The notes beneath the pieces are model-generated. The model was not told the origin of the DNA, ran no database searches, and worked only from the letters and a program-made list of their open reading frames with translations. Positions 1 through 8,135 of a DNA stretch of 64,000 bases are shown here, one piece after another. Position numbers and translations under genes: made by a program. Source of the DNA: Nitrospirillum viridazoti CBAmc (lineage in GTDB: Bacteria > Pseudomonadota > Alphaproteobacteria > Azospirillales > Azospirillaceae). Location of the stretch: contig NZ_CP022112.1 in NCBI RefSeq assembly GCF_000730165.1, forward strand, positions 847,501 to 911,500, in the 5' to 3' direction. The first letter of the stretch is position 1; every line of letters starts with the position of its first letter.

Positions 1-1343
1 ATCATCAGCGCCACGCAGATCACCGCGCCGACGACGGCCACCACCGGCAGGTAGGGCACACGGAAGGGGCGCGGGCGGTGCGGGTCGCGCACGCGCAGCA
101 CCAGGGTGGCGACGCAGACCAGGGCGAAGGCCATGAGCGTGCCCAGGGACACCAGGTCGCCCAGCACGTCCAGGGGGGCGATGCCGCCGATGATGGCGGC
201 CACCACCGTCACCCACAGCGTCGCCTGCCACGGCACATGGTGCTCCGGATTGACCGAGGCGAAGGACGGCGGCATCAGGCCGTCGCGGGCCATGGCGTAG
301 AAGATGCGGATCTGGCCGTAGTTGCAGATCAGGATGGCGGAGCCCAGGCCCAGGATGGCGGCCAGGTTGATGATCATGCCCAGCCAGGCCAGGGACGGGC
401 CGGCGTTCTTGATGGCGATGAAGATGGCCTCGGGCGCGTCCAGCATGGTGTAGGGCGCCAGGCCGGTCATGACCAGGCCCACCACCACGTACAGCGTCAC
501 GCAGACGGCCAGGCCGCCCAGGATGCCGCGCGGCACGGTGCGCTGGGGCGCGCGCGCCTCCTGCGCCGCGGTGGAGACCGCGTCAAAGCCGATATAGGCG
601 AAGAACAGGGTGCCGGCGGCGCGGAACACGCCGGACCAGCCGAAGGCGCCGTCGCCCGTGTTCTCGGGAATAAAGGGATGCCAGTTGGCGGTATCGACGT
701 AGAAGATGCCCACCACTGCGAACAGCACCATGGCGCCCACCTTGATGGCCACGGAGATGTTGTTGAAGCGCGCCGTTTCTTTGATGCCCAGGCTGAGGAT
801 CACGCCGCACAGGGCGATGATGAACACGGCCGGCCCGTTGATGAAGGCCCCGGTCCATTCAAAGCCCTTCTCATCCGAGTAGGACAAGGGGGCCGATGCC
901 AGGTTGGTGGGCAGATGCACCCCCCATTGCCCGAGGAAGGCGTTGAGGTAGCCGGAAAAGCCCACGGCCACGGCCGACCCGCTGATCATGTATTCCAGCA
1001 CCAGGTTCCAACCCACCAGCCAGGCCACGATTTCACCAAGGGTGGCGTAGGTGTAGCTGTAGGCGCTGCCCGCCACGGGGATGACGGTGGCCAGTTCGGC
1101 GAAGCACAGCCCGGCGAACAGGCAGGCCAGCGCGGCGAAGGCGAAGGAGATGGCGACCGCCGGCCCCGCATGGGTGGCGGCCTGCGATCCGGTCATGACG
1201 AAGATGCCGGCCCCCACCGTGCAACCTACGCCCGCCAGGATCAGGTCCAGCGTGCCCAGGCCACGCGCAAGCTTTGCGGCCCCGTGCTTCCCCTCACCGG
1301 CCGCGATGAGCGCATCGACCGGCTTGACCGTCCATAACCCCAT
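1..1343 (-). CDS. APC-family amino acid permease (C-terminus cut by window edge)
   Basis: The minus-strand frame is open from an ATG at 1343 to the window edge (447 codons visible, no stop). An AAGGGA-type ribosome site lies just upstream. After about 30 polar residues comes a helix containing GVGCTVGAGIF, the conserved first-helix glycine motif of amino acid-polyamine-organocation transporters, followed by many hydrophobic segments. It should be an inner-membrane amino acid importer of the cationic-amino-acid-transporter-like branch. It is the last gene of the hutG-hutH-gntR-permease run on the same strand, so uptake of histidine or a related compound is a reasonable inference, not shown by sequence. 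The missing part is the C-terminal end. Confidence 0.85.
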   Translation of the reverse strand, partial: MGLWTVKPVDALIAAGEGKHGAAKLARGLGTLDLILAGVGCTVGAGIFVMTGSQAATHAGPAVAISFAFAALACLFAGLCFAELATVIPVAGSAYSYTYATLGEIVAWLVGWNLVLEYMISGSAVAVGFSGYLNAFLGQWGVHLPTNLASAPLSYSDEKGFEWTGAFINGPAVFIIALCGVILSLGIKETARFNNISVAIKVGAMVLFAVVGIFYVDTANWHPFIPENTGDGAFGWSGVFRAAGTLFFAYIGFDAVSTAAQEARAPQRTVPRGILGGLAVCVTLYVVVGLVMTGLAPYTMLDAPEAIFIAIKNAGPSLAWLGMIINLAAILGLGSAILICNYGQIRIFYAMARDGLMPPSFASVNPEHHVPWQATLWVTVVAAIIGGIAPLDVLGDLVSLGTLMAFALVCVATLVLRVRDPHRPRPFRVPYLPVVAVVGAVICVALM

Positions 1344-1471
1344 ACCCGTCCCTTTCCCCGTTCGCACCATCAGGTGGGCCGCACGTCCGGGGCCCTGTCC
1401 TATCCGTTATTCCCGTCCTAGCACGTTCCGGCACGCCCGTCCCAGCCCGGGCCCTGAACGCGATCAAATTT

Positions 1472-2152
1472 TTAATCCACGCCTTCATCCTCCGGTGAGG
1501 GGTATCGGCGCAGCACCGCCTCGATGACGAAATTCTGGCCGGTATAGACATGCTCATACAGCAGCTGTGCCGCCTTCTCGCCATCGCCGGCGATCAGGGC
1601 GGCCAGCACCGGCTGGCTGCCGGCCCGGTAAGCCGCCGCCCCTTCGGACTGGGGGATCCCCATGAACAGGGGGCGCTGCCCGCGCTCGTACAGGTTCTGC
1701 AGGATCTGGTGCAGGCGCGGGTTGCCTGACGCCTCGGCGATGGTCTCGTGGAAATCCTGGTCGGCCTCCAGGATCTTGCGGTGCTGGTCGGGGTCGTCCG
1801 GCTCCACCGTAATGGTGGTGGCACGCACCAGGCGGCGGACATGCGCCGTGGTCAACCGCCCCGCCGCCAGCCGCCCGGCCATAGGCTCCAAGGTCAGGCG
1901 GAGTTGGAAGCAGTGCATGATGTCTTCCGGCGTGATGGGCGCCACGGTGAAACCGCTGCGCGCCCGCGCCGCCATCAGCCCTTCCTGGCACAGGCGGGCC
2001 AGGGCGGTACGCACCGGCGCCTTGCCGAAGCCCAACCGCTCGGCCAGCAGGGCCTCACTGACCCGCTGCCCCGGCGTCAGCCGGCAGAGCATGATGTCGG
2101 CGCGCAGGGCCTGATAGGCCCGTTCGCTCAGGCGTTCGTCAGTGGTGGTCAA
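1472..2152 (-). CDS. GntR-family transcriptional regulator, FCD subfamily
   Basis: 226 residues. The N-terminal 70 residues form a winged helix-turn-helix of GntR type (LSERAYQALRADI, then the recognition segment around APVRTALARLCQEGLM). The rest is an all-helical FCD ligand domain with the expected metal/ligand residues (R-L-x-L-E-P near 85, H residues near 120-135). The start is TTG at 2152, supported by GGGAGG about nine bases upstream; the upstream ATG is closed by a stop. It sits 46 bp after hutH on the same strand, between hutH and the permease. Canonical HutC repressors are GntR proteins with a UTRA domain. This one is FCD, so it may be a non-orthologous local regulator of histidine or urocanate use. 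Confidence 0.88.
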   Translation of the reverse strand: MTTTDERLSERAYQALRADIMLCRLTPGQRVSEALLAERLGFGKAPVRTALARLCQEGLMAARARSGFTVAPITPEDIMHCFQLRLTLEPMAGRLAAGRLTTAHVRRLVRATTITVEPDDPDQHRKILEADQDFHETIAEASGNPRLHQILQNLYERGQRPLFMGIPQSEGAAAYRAGSQPVLAALIAGDGEKAAQLLYEHVYTGQNFVIEAVLRRYPSPEDEGVD

Positions 2153-2198
2153 GGCCCGCTTACCTCCCGCTCATGCCGCCCTAATGCCGTCCCTCTTA

Positions 2199-3713
2199 CT
2201 AGAACGCCAGCCCCGCGCCCAGGTCGCCATTCACCACCAGGGCCTTGGCGGCGGCGATGTCGGGGGCGAAGTAGCGGTCCTGGTCGTAGGCCGGCACCAC
2301 GGCGCGCAGCTTGGCCCGGGCCGCCTCCAATGCTTCCGAGGTCCTCAGCGGCAGATGGAATTCCAGGCCCTGGATGGCGGCCAGCGCCTCGATGCCGACG
2401 ATGCCGGCGGCGTTGTCGGCCATGTCGATCAGGCGGCGGGCGGCCCAAGTGGCCATGGAGACGTGGTCCTCCTGATTGGCGGAGGTGGGGATGCTGTCGA
2501 CGGAGGCCGGATGGGCCAGGCCCTTGTTCTCGCTGGCGAGCGCCGCCGCCGTGACGTGGGCGATCATGAAGCCGGAGTTGATGCCGCCGTCCTTCACCAG
2601 GAAGGCCGGCAGGCCCCCGTTGTGGTGCGGGTCCACCAGCATGGCAATGCGGCGTTCCGACAGGTTGCCGATCTCGGCGAGCGCCAGGGCGATCTGGTCG
2701 GCGGCGAAGGCCACCGGCTCGGCATGGAAGTTGCCGCCGGACAGGATGTCGTCGGTGTCGGGGAAGACCAGGGGGTTGTCGGTGACGGCGTTGGCCTCGA
2801 TCAGCAGGGTGCCCGCCGCCATGCGCAACTGGTCCAGGCAGGCACCCATGACCTGCGGCTGGCAGCGCAGGCAATAGGGGTCCTGCACCCGCTCGCAATC
2901 CAGGTGGCTGGCGCGCACGGCGCTGCCGTCCAGCAGGCGGCGATAGGCGGCGGCGGTGTCGATCTGGCCCTTCTGGCCGCGCAGGTCGTGGATGCGGGCG
3001 TCGAAGGGCGTGTCGCTGCCCCGCGCCGCGTCCACCGACAGGGCGCCGGCGGTCAGCGCCGCCTGGAACACCCGCTCCGCCGCGAACAGGCCGTTCAAGG
3101 CCAGGGCGGTCGACACCTGGGTGCCGTTCAGCAGCGCCAGGCCCTCCTTGGGGCCAAGTTCCACGGGCGCCAGCCCCGCCCGCTTGATGCCTTCGGCGGC
3201 GGGCAGGATCTGGCCGTCCACCCGCACGTCGCCCACGCCCAGCAACGGCGCCACCAGATGGGCCAGCGGCGCCAGGTCGCCCGAGGCGCCGACGGAGCCC
3301 TTGGACGGGATGCAGGGGTAGACGCCGTGGTTGGCCAGCGCCGCCAGCGCCCGGATGACGCTACTGCGCACGCCGGAATAGCCGCGCGCCAGGCTGGAGA
3401 TCTTGAGCACCAGGATCAGGCGGACGATGGCGTCGTCCAGCAGCGGGCCGGTGCCCACGGCGTGGCTCAGCACCAGGTTGCGCTGCAACTGCGACAGCTG
3501 GTCGTTGCCGATACGGGTCTTGGCCAGCAAGCCGAAGCCGGTGTTGATGCCGTAGGCGGTGTGGCCCGCGGCCATGACGGCGTCGACCGTGGCGGCGGAC
3601 TTTTCCGCATTCGCCAGGGTGGCGTCATCCACCATCAGGTGGACAGGGCCCGCCAAGGTGGCGCGCAGGTCAGCCAGGGTCAGGCGGCCGGGGACCAGGG
3701 TAAGGGTGTGCAT
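2199..3713 (-). CDS. hutH: Histidine ammonia-lyase
   Basis: 504 residues, the usual length for the family. It deaminates L-histidine to trans-urocanate, the first step of histidine degradation, in the cytoplasm. The Ala-Ser-Gly triad that cyclises into the MIO electrophile is at about 143-145 ([15 protein letters not shown]), and the conserved YGINTGFG active-site loop is at 54-61. The ATG at 3713 is preceded by GGGAG about ten bases upstream. It lies 43 bp downstream of hutG on the same strand. hutU, hutI and hutF are not in this window, so the complete pathway must be finished elsewhere. Confidence 0.97.
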   Translation of the reverse strand: MHTLTLVPGRLTLADLRATLAGPVHLMVDDATLANAEKSAATVDAVMAAGHTAYGINTGFGLLAKTRIGNDQLSQLQRNLVLSHAVGTGPLLDDAIVRLILVLKISSLARGYSGVRSSVIRALAALANHGVYPCIPSKGSVGASGDLAPLAHLVAPLLGVGDVRVDGQILPAAEGIKRAGLAPVELGPKEGLALLNGTQVSTALALNGLFAAERVFQAALTAGALSVDAARGSDTPFDARIHDLRGQKGQIDTAAAYRRLLDGSAVRASHLDCERVQDPYCLRCQPQVMGACLDQLRMAAGTLLIEANAVTDNPLVFPDTDDILSGGNFHAEPVAFAADQIALALAEIGNLSERRIAMLVDPHHNGGLPAFLVKDGGINSGFMIAHVTAAALASENKGLAHPASVDSIPTSANQEDHVSMATWAARRLIDMADNAAGIVGIEALAAIQGLEFHLPLRTSEALEAARAKLRAVVPAYDQDRYFAPDIAAAKALVVNGDLGAGLAF

Positions 3714-3756
3714 GACACGGGAACTCCCGAAAAATCAACAGACTATAGGCTCGTCT

Positions 3757-4566
3757 TCAGCCGGCGGCGTAATGCGCCGCCGCTGAGGACAGGAAGGTTG
3801 CGATCATCTGGCGCAGCACCGGACGCAGGCGGGAACAGCGCCCTTCATCCAGCGCCGGCACCAGGCCGGGGGCCAAATGGGTGTCCTGCGACAGCTCCAA
3901 CTGCAGGGCGTGGACATGCGCCGCCGGTTGGCCGTAGTGGCGGGTGATGTGCCCGCCCTTGAAGCGGCCGTTCAGCACCGCGCTGTAGCCGCTGGCCTGG
4001 GCTACCCGGAACACCGCGTCGGCGAAACCGCCGGCGCAGGAGGCGCCGGCGTTGCTGCCCAGGTTCAGGTCGGGCAGCCGGCCGTCGAACAGGCGCGGCA
4101 CCTCCGCCGCGATGGAATGCGCGTCCCACAACAGGGCGTAGCCGTGCCGGGCCTTCAGCCGGGCCAACTCCGCCCTCAATTGAGCGTGGTAAGGCTGCCA
4201 ATAGGTGTCCACGCGGACGGCTTTTTCAGTATCGTCGGGCCCTTGCCCCGGCAAATACAAGGGCGTGCCGTCGAACATCACATCCGGGATCAGGCCGGTG
4301 CCGGCCTGGCCCGGATAGAGGTTGGCGTCATTGACCGGGCGGTTCAGGTCCACGACATAGCGGCTGTAGCCGGCCACCAGGGTAGAAGCGCCAAGCTCGC
4401 CCGCGAAGTCATACAGCAGATCAACATGCCAGTCGGTGTCGAGCAGGCCGTGGGCCTCCGGCACCAGGCGGGACGCTATGTCCCCCGGCACCTGGATGCC
4501 CACATGGGGAAAGGAGATCAGCAGCGGTGCCGTTCCTTCGCGGAAAGTGAAGATTGGCGCCGTCAT
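3757..4566 (-). CDS. hutG: N-formylglutamate deformylase
   Basis: 269 residues of the N-formylglutamate amidohydrolase family, which hydrolyses N-formyl-L-glutamate to formate and glutamate at the end of the five-step histidine pathway. Visible family motifs are the early LISFPHVG segment, the DTDWHVD metal-site segment near 45, an RYVVDLNRP stretch near 70, and LLWDAHSIA near 145. The start ATG at 4566 overlaps the stop of an upstream 31-codon ORF as ATGA, and I see no Shine-Dalgarno sequence of its own, so translation is probably coupled. Its use of the formylglutamate route implies HutF rather than a one-step HutG of formiminoglutamase type. Confidence 0.95.
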   Translation of the reverse strand: MTAPIFTFREGTAPLLISFPHVGIQVPGDIASRLVPEAHGLLDTDWHVDLLYDFAGELGASTLVAGYSRYVVDLNRPVNDANLYPGQAGTGLIPDVMFDGTPLYLPGQGPDDTEKAVRVDTYWQPYHAQLRAELARLKARHGYALLWDAHSIAAEVPRLFDGRLPDLNLGSNAGASCAGGFADAVFRVAQASGYSAVLNGRFKGGHITRHYGQPAAHVHALQLELSQDTHLAPGLVPALDEGRCSRLRPVLRQMIATFLSSAAAHYAAG

Positions 4567-4658
4567 TTGCCAACCACGGACAGGTTCAGACCATGGTGCG
4601 GGGCGCCGTAGGCAGTCAGATCATGGCCGACGACGACGTGTGGAACGGCGGGCCTCAT
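4563..4658 (-). CDS. 31-codon upstream ORF coupled to hutG
   Basis: A short ORF with an excellent ribosome site (AGGAGG, eight bases before ATG at 4658) ends in TGA overlapping the hutG ATG (ATGA). The 31-residue product contains four histidines (positions 7, 12, 20 and 21) and resembles no protein I recognise. hutG lacks its own ribosome site, so the ORF probably delivers ribosomes to it. A histidine-responsive leader peptide is possible given the His content, but there is no obvious attenuator inside the ORF. It could also be a real microprotein. The function is inference; the ORF, ribosome site and overlap are seen directly. Confidence 0.55.
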   Translation of the reverse strand: MRPAVPHVVVGHDLTAYGAPHHGLNLSVVGK

Positions 4659-5047
4659 TTGACATTCCTCCTTCCTGCTTCGCCGGTCAGAGCATATCGC
4701 TGAGGGGTGTTTTGGCCCCGAAACGACTGATCTCGATGGCAATGGCGGCACAACGGGCGCCATCCTAGCGGCGGAGTGATGCCGCGTAAAGGCCTACTAC
4801 GCCATCTGACCTGTCAGTTAGCTCGCCGGTATAGAGCCTCGCAGCCCTGCTACGCCCTGCCAAAACGCTGGATCTGGCTGTCTGATTCCCTTGCGATGTT
4901 TGGCCAATGATGGATCAGCATGACGTCCTGTATGTCATTGGCTATCTGAAATTTCAGAACCGCCAACGGAGCGCCGCCCGCCTCAGCACAAGGGAATAGG
5001 CCTGCCAATCGGATGGCGACGCCTGTGCAAAACGGGGCGCGAAGTGG
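4659..5047. other. Non-coding region upstream of the hut operon
   Basis: 389 bases with no convincing gene on either strand. It must hold the promoter of the minus-strand hut genes and the 3' end of the PilZ transcription unit. It contains the dyad listed at 4903-4942. I could not identify a confident -35/-10 pair. Confidence 0.5.
4903..4942. promoter_or_regulatory. Inverted repeat, possible operator or hairpin
   Basis: GCCAATGA at 4903-4910 is repeated in inverted form as TCATTGGC at 4935-4942. A nested dyad ATGAC/GTCAT (4920-4924 and 4934-4938) shares the right arm. It lies about 250 bp upstream of the hut leader ORF in otherwise featureless sequence. It could be a GntR operator or part of an RNA hairpin; neither is established. 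Confidence 0.3.
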
Positions 5048-5410
5048 TCAGGCCGTCTGATCGGGGGCGCTCGACACTGCCAGCAGGCAGGCCAGGAAGT
5101 CGGACGCGTCCTCGGCGTCGGCTAGGAAGCCCGCGCCGATAATCCGCCGTTCCACATCCACCCGTCGGACGATGATGGGGAACAGGGCGACGCCGTTGGT
5201 CACCTCGCTATGGATGCTGACGGTCAGGGCCTGGCCTGGGGCAATATCCTCCACCCCGCCGTGCAACTGTAGGCCGATGCCCTTGGCAGACCAGTCGACC
5301 AGGCGAGCCTGATGGCGGTCCACCCGCAACGGGTACGCGTCGCCGGACAGGCGGGTGGCCTGGCGGCGGTCCACTGCGGAGGGAGGCGTCTCATCCGTCA
5401 TGGGCGCCAT
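5048..5410 (-). CDS. PilZ-domain protein
   Basis: 120 residues forming a single PilZ domain, the common cyclic-di-GMP receptor. The arginine-rich N-terminal element (RRQATRL near 15-21) and the DWSAKGIGL element (D/NxSxxG type, near 38-46) are both present, so ligand binding is plausible. There is no membrane segment or partner domain. The ATG at 5410 is used here; a second ATG three codons later is equally possible. It starts ten bases after the stop of the pentapeptide-repeat gene on the same strand, so the two are probably co-transcribed. The output process is unknown. Confidence 0.85.
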   Translation of the reverse strand: MAPMTDETPPSAVDRRQATRLSGDAYPLRVDRHQARLVDWSAKGIGLQLHGGVEDIAPGQALTVSIHSEVTNGVALFPIIVRRVDVERRIIGAGFLADAEDASDFLACLLAVSSAPDQTA

Positions 5411-5420
5411 CCTACCCGGA

Positions 5421-6776
5421 TTAGACGGCCAAGGCTTCAGCGGAAAAATTCTTGGCGCCGCGGAAGTCGGCGTTGCGGATGTCGGCCCCGCGCAGATCGG
5501 CCATGGTCAGGGTCGCGTCGGTCAGGCAGGCGCCGGCCAGGACGGCATTGCGCAGGTTCCCCTGGCTCAGGTCACCATCTTCCAAGCGGGCCATGGTCAG
5601 GTCCGCGCCCGCCAGATTCACCCGCACCATGCGCGCCTTGCTGAAATTGGTGGGCCATTCATGGCCGTTGCGCAAATCCATGGGGCAGGCTACGGCATTG
5701 GCCAGGTTCGCCTCGTTCAGCGTCGCCCGCTCCAGGCAGGCGCCGCGCAGATCGGCGCCGGCAAGCTCCGCACCGCGCAGGTCGGCCATGGACAGATCGG
5801 CCATGGCCAGCACTGTGCCGCTGAGGTTGGCGCCCTTCAGCGTTGTCTGCCTGAGGATGGCAGCCGACAGGTTCAGGTTGGACAGATCCTGGCCGCTGAG
5901 GTCGATGGCCGACAGGTCCGCGCGCCTGCCCTTGCCGCCATTGCTCAATATCCACAGGCGGTGCTGACGCAACGTCTCGCCGATGGTGCCCTCGATATCG
6001 TCCAGGCGGCGCACCAGGTCGGCGCCCGTCAGGTTGGCCATGGAGAGGTCGACATCGTCCAGCAGGGCGCCCAGCAGACTGGCCTTGGACAGATTGGCGC
6101 TGCGCAGCAGGGCGCGGGTCAGCACGGCGCCATCCAGCTTGGTGCCGCTGAGATTGGCCTCCGACAGGTCCGCGCCTTCCAAATTACAGCCGGTGAGGTC
6201 GGAGCCGCTGAGGTCCGCCCTGACGAAGATGGCGCCGCGCAGGTCGGTGTCGCGCAGATCGGTCTGGACGACGAAGGCGTTGGACAGCTTGGCGTGGCTG
6301 AGGTCGGCCTTGGTCATGGACGCCTCCGCCAGCTCGGCCGAAGGATTGCCCTGCACATTGGGCGTCAGCTCGCCGTCCTTGCTGCGCATCAGATGACCAT
6401 CGCGCAGGTCGGCCTCCACCATCACAACCCGCTGCATGCTGGCCCCACGGAAGGCGGCACCGCGTAGATCGGCCCGGGTCAGGTTGGTGCGCTCCAGCGT
6501 GGCGCGGCGCAGGTCCGCCCCGAACAGGCAGGCGGAGCGCAAATCGGCCTCTGACAGGTCGGCATCGCTAAGCCGCGCGCCGGTCAGGTCGGCGCCGGCC
6601 AACATCCGGCCGCGCAGTACGGCGTTGGACAGGTCGCAGAACTTCAGGCTGGCCCGCGCCCCGCCCCGTTGCCCCTGGAGGTAGCGCAGATGCAAGGTCA
6701 GGGCTTGCTCGATCTCCGCGGCCGAGAGGCGCCGGTAACCGATATCGAGACTGTCAACGTCGGCCCTGGGGCTCAT
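5421..6776 (-). CDS. Pentapeptide-repeat protein
   Basis: 451 residues. After about 55 N-terminal residues the chain is almost continuous A(D/N)Lxx pentapeptides, which fold as a right-handed quadrilateral beta-helix. The repeat is interrupted near residues 250-290 by a non-repeat insert containing LRQHRLWILSNGGKGRRADLS, a Trp/His-rich linker seen in some alphaproteobacterial pentapeptide proteins. There is no signal peptide or membrane segment, so it is probably cytosolic. Such proteins act as scaffolds or DNA mimics in known cases, but nothing here identifies the target. It is followed after ten bases by a PilZ gene, hinting at a cyclic-di-GMP link. Confidence 0.88.
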   Translation of the reverse strand: MSPRADVDSLDIGYRRLSAAEIEQALTLHLRYLQGQRGGARASLKFCDLSNAVLRGRMLAGADLTGARLSDADLSEADLRSACLFGADLRRATLERTNLTRADLRGAAFRGASMQRVVMVEADLRDGHLMRSKDGELTPNVQGNPSAELAEASMTKADLSHAKLSNAFVVQTDLRDTDLRGAIFVRADLSGSDLTGCNLEGADLSEANLSGTKLDGAVLTRALLRSANLSKASLLGALLDDVDLSMANLTGADLVRRLDDIEGTIGETLRQHRLWILSNGGKGRRADLSAIDLSGQDLSNLNLSAAILRQTTLKGANLSGTVLAMADLSMADLRGAELAGADLRGACLERATLNEANLANAVACPMDLRNGHEWPTNFSKARMVRVNLAGADLTMARLEDGDLSQGNLRNAVLAGACLTDATLTMADLRGADIRNADFRGAKNFSAEALAV

Positions 6777-7109
6777 ATGGGTCTCAGGCTTTAAGGTTCA
6801 TCACCGCGGGAGCCTATGTGATAGCGGTCCTTCGTTAATAAAAGGTCATCAAGACAAAGTTTCTCCCGCAGAGGCCTAAAAAATCAGCGGAAAAATCAAA
6901 AGAACATTTTGAATTTTGCTTTCTGATGGATTGTGACGGGAGCTCATCTCCTTTAAATAGAGCTGTCCTGACCTGTGCCGCAAAAGGCAACGGCGGAACC
7001 CGAGGGTCCCGCCGTCCCGTCCAACTGCCACTTGCCCTTGAACTGTGCTCTTGCGCGTAAGGCACCCGCCGTGGCGTTGTCGTCCGGTCAGGCGCACTCA
7101 CGTCCAGAA
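6777..7109. other. AT-rich spacer between rpoH and the pentapeptide gene
   Basis: 333 bases with no supported gene. The part at 6830-6960 is much richer in A+T than its surroundings and probably carries the minus-strand promoter of the pentapeptide/PilZ unit. The right part holds the hairpin at 6991-7014. An 88-codon minus-strand reading frame at 6835-7101 has no ribosome site or recognisable composition and is not called. Confidence 0.5.
6991..7014 (-). terminator. Probable terminator of rpoH
   Basis: CGGCGG and CCGCCG arms, continued by ACCC/GGGT with one A-C mismatch, form a strong hairpin about 95 bases downstream of the rpoH stop. In the minus direction it is followed by a short CCTTTTG run. 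The weak U tract lowers confidence. Confidence 0.5.
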
Positions 7110-7991
7110 TTAGGCCAAATGGGTCTCCAGCGCCGCGTTCTTCACGGCCTTCTGAAGCTTTTCGAACGCCCGCACCTCGATCTGGCGCACACGTTCGCGG
7201 CTGATGCCGAACTCCTGGGACAGGTCCTCCAGCGTCGTCGGGTCGTCGCGCAGGCGACGCTCCGCCAGGATACGGCGCTCACGGTCGTTCAGGCCCTTCA
7301 TGGCGCCGGCCAGCAGGGCCTTACGCTTGCCCAGCTCTTCCCGGTCGGCCAGGCGGATTTCCTGGCTTTCCGTCTCATCCACCAGCCAATCCTGCCACTC
7401 GCCCTCGCCATCCACGCGCAGGGGCGCGTTCAGGCTATGGTCGGGGCTGCCCAGGCGGCGGTTCATGGACACGACGTCCTGTTCCGGCACGTCCAGCTTG
7501 GTGGCGATGGCGGTCACCGTCTCCGGCGACAGGTCGCCGTCCTCGATGGCCTGCATCTGGCCCTTCAGCTTGCGCAGGTTGAAGAACAGTTTCTTCTGCG
7601 CGGCCGTCGTACCCATCTTCACCAGGCTCCAGCTGTGCAGGATGTATTCCTGGATGGCGGCGCGGATCCACCACATGGCGTAGGTGGCCAGGCGGAAGCC
7701 GCGATCGGGGTCGAAGCGCTTCACCGCCTGCATCATGCCGACGTTGCCTTCGGAGATCAGCTCGGACAGCGGCAGGCCGTAGCCGCGGTAGCCCATGGCG
7801 ATCTTGGCCACCAAGCGCAAATGGCTGGTCACCAGCTGGTGGGCGGCAATGCCGTCCTCATGTTCCTGCCAGCGCTTGGCCAGCATGAACTCCTTCTCCG
7901 GCTCCAGCATGGGGAAGCGGCGGATTTCCTGAAGATACCGCGACAGGCTCGATTCCGAACTGACGGCGGGGATGGCGGGCAAGGTGGCCAT
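7110..7991 (-). CDS. rpoH: RNA polymerase heat-shock sigma factor (sigma-32)
   Basis: 293 residues. Regions 2.1-2.4 are intact (LRLVAKIAMGYRGYGLPLSE..., DRGFRLATYAMWWIR at about 97-110), the RpoH box is at about 131-142 (AQKKLFFNLRKL), and region 4.2 has a helix-turn-helix (LSQEFGISRERVRQIE). It directs polymerase to heat-shock promoters. The reading frame extends 45 codons upstream, but the ATG at 7991 with AAAGG about nine bases before it gives the family length and begins exactly where homologues begin. It lies downstream of rluD on the same strand, a common neighbour of rpoH in alphaproteobacteria. Confidence 0.96.
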   Translation of the reverse strand: MATLPAIPAVSSESSLSRYLQEIRRFPMLEPEKEFMLAKRWQEHEDGIAAHQLVTSHLRLVAKIAMGYRGYGLPLSELISEGNVGMMQAVKRFDPDRGFRLATYAMWWIRAAIQEYILHSWSLVKMGTTAAQKKLFFNLRKLKGQMQAIEDGDLSPETVTAIATKLDVPEQDVVSMNRRLGSPDHSLNAPLRVDGEGEWQDWLVDETESQEIRLADREELGKRKALLAGAMKGLNDRERRILAERRLRDDPTTLEDLSQEFGISRERVRQIEVRAFEKLQKAVKNAALETHLA

Positions 7992-8135
7992 GGTCAACAA
8001 CCTTTCACGGTTAAGGACCCCCGGGGATCGGGCGGTCCCCCCGTACCGGATGCTCAAATGGAGCCCCCCGGACGGGGTTGGGGTGACACATTGATCAGTA
8101 TACGCCTCTGACTCGTATCCGACCACACTTTAAAA
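7992..8135 (-). promoter_or_regulatory. rpoH leader and promoter region
   Basis: 144 bases between rluD and rpoH. The far part is AT-rich with a TATACT hexamer (minus strand, near 8096-8101) that could be a -10 element, though no good -35 is visible. The part next to rpoH is G/C-tract rich with self-complementary GGACC/GGTCC segments (near 8010-8036), so the rpoH leader may be structured. A thermosensor role is only a suggestion. Confidence 0.35.

Noticed and set aside
78-1337. Long plus-strand reading frame rich in His, Gln and Gly opposite the first permease
   Set aside because: Composition is that of the antisense of a GC-rich gene; the minus strand carries a clear transporter. Many similar long antisense frames exist (for example 2142-3947, 13844-15769, 18150-20018, 29047-31380 and 46571-48769) and were left out for the same reason.
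6835-7101. 88-codon minus-strand frame between rpoH and the pentapeptide gene
   Set aside because: No ribosome site, no domain, and it spans the rpoH terminator hairpin.
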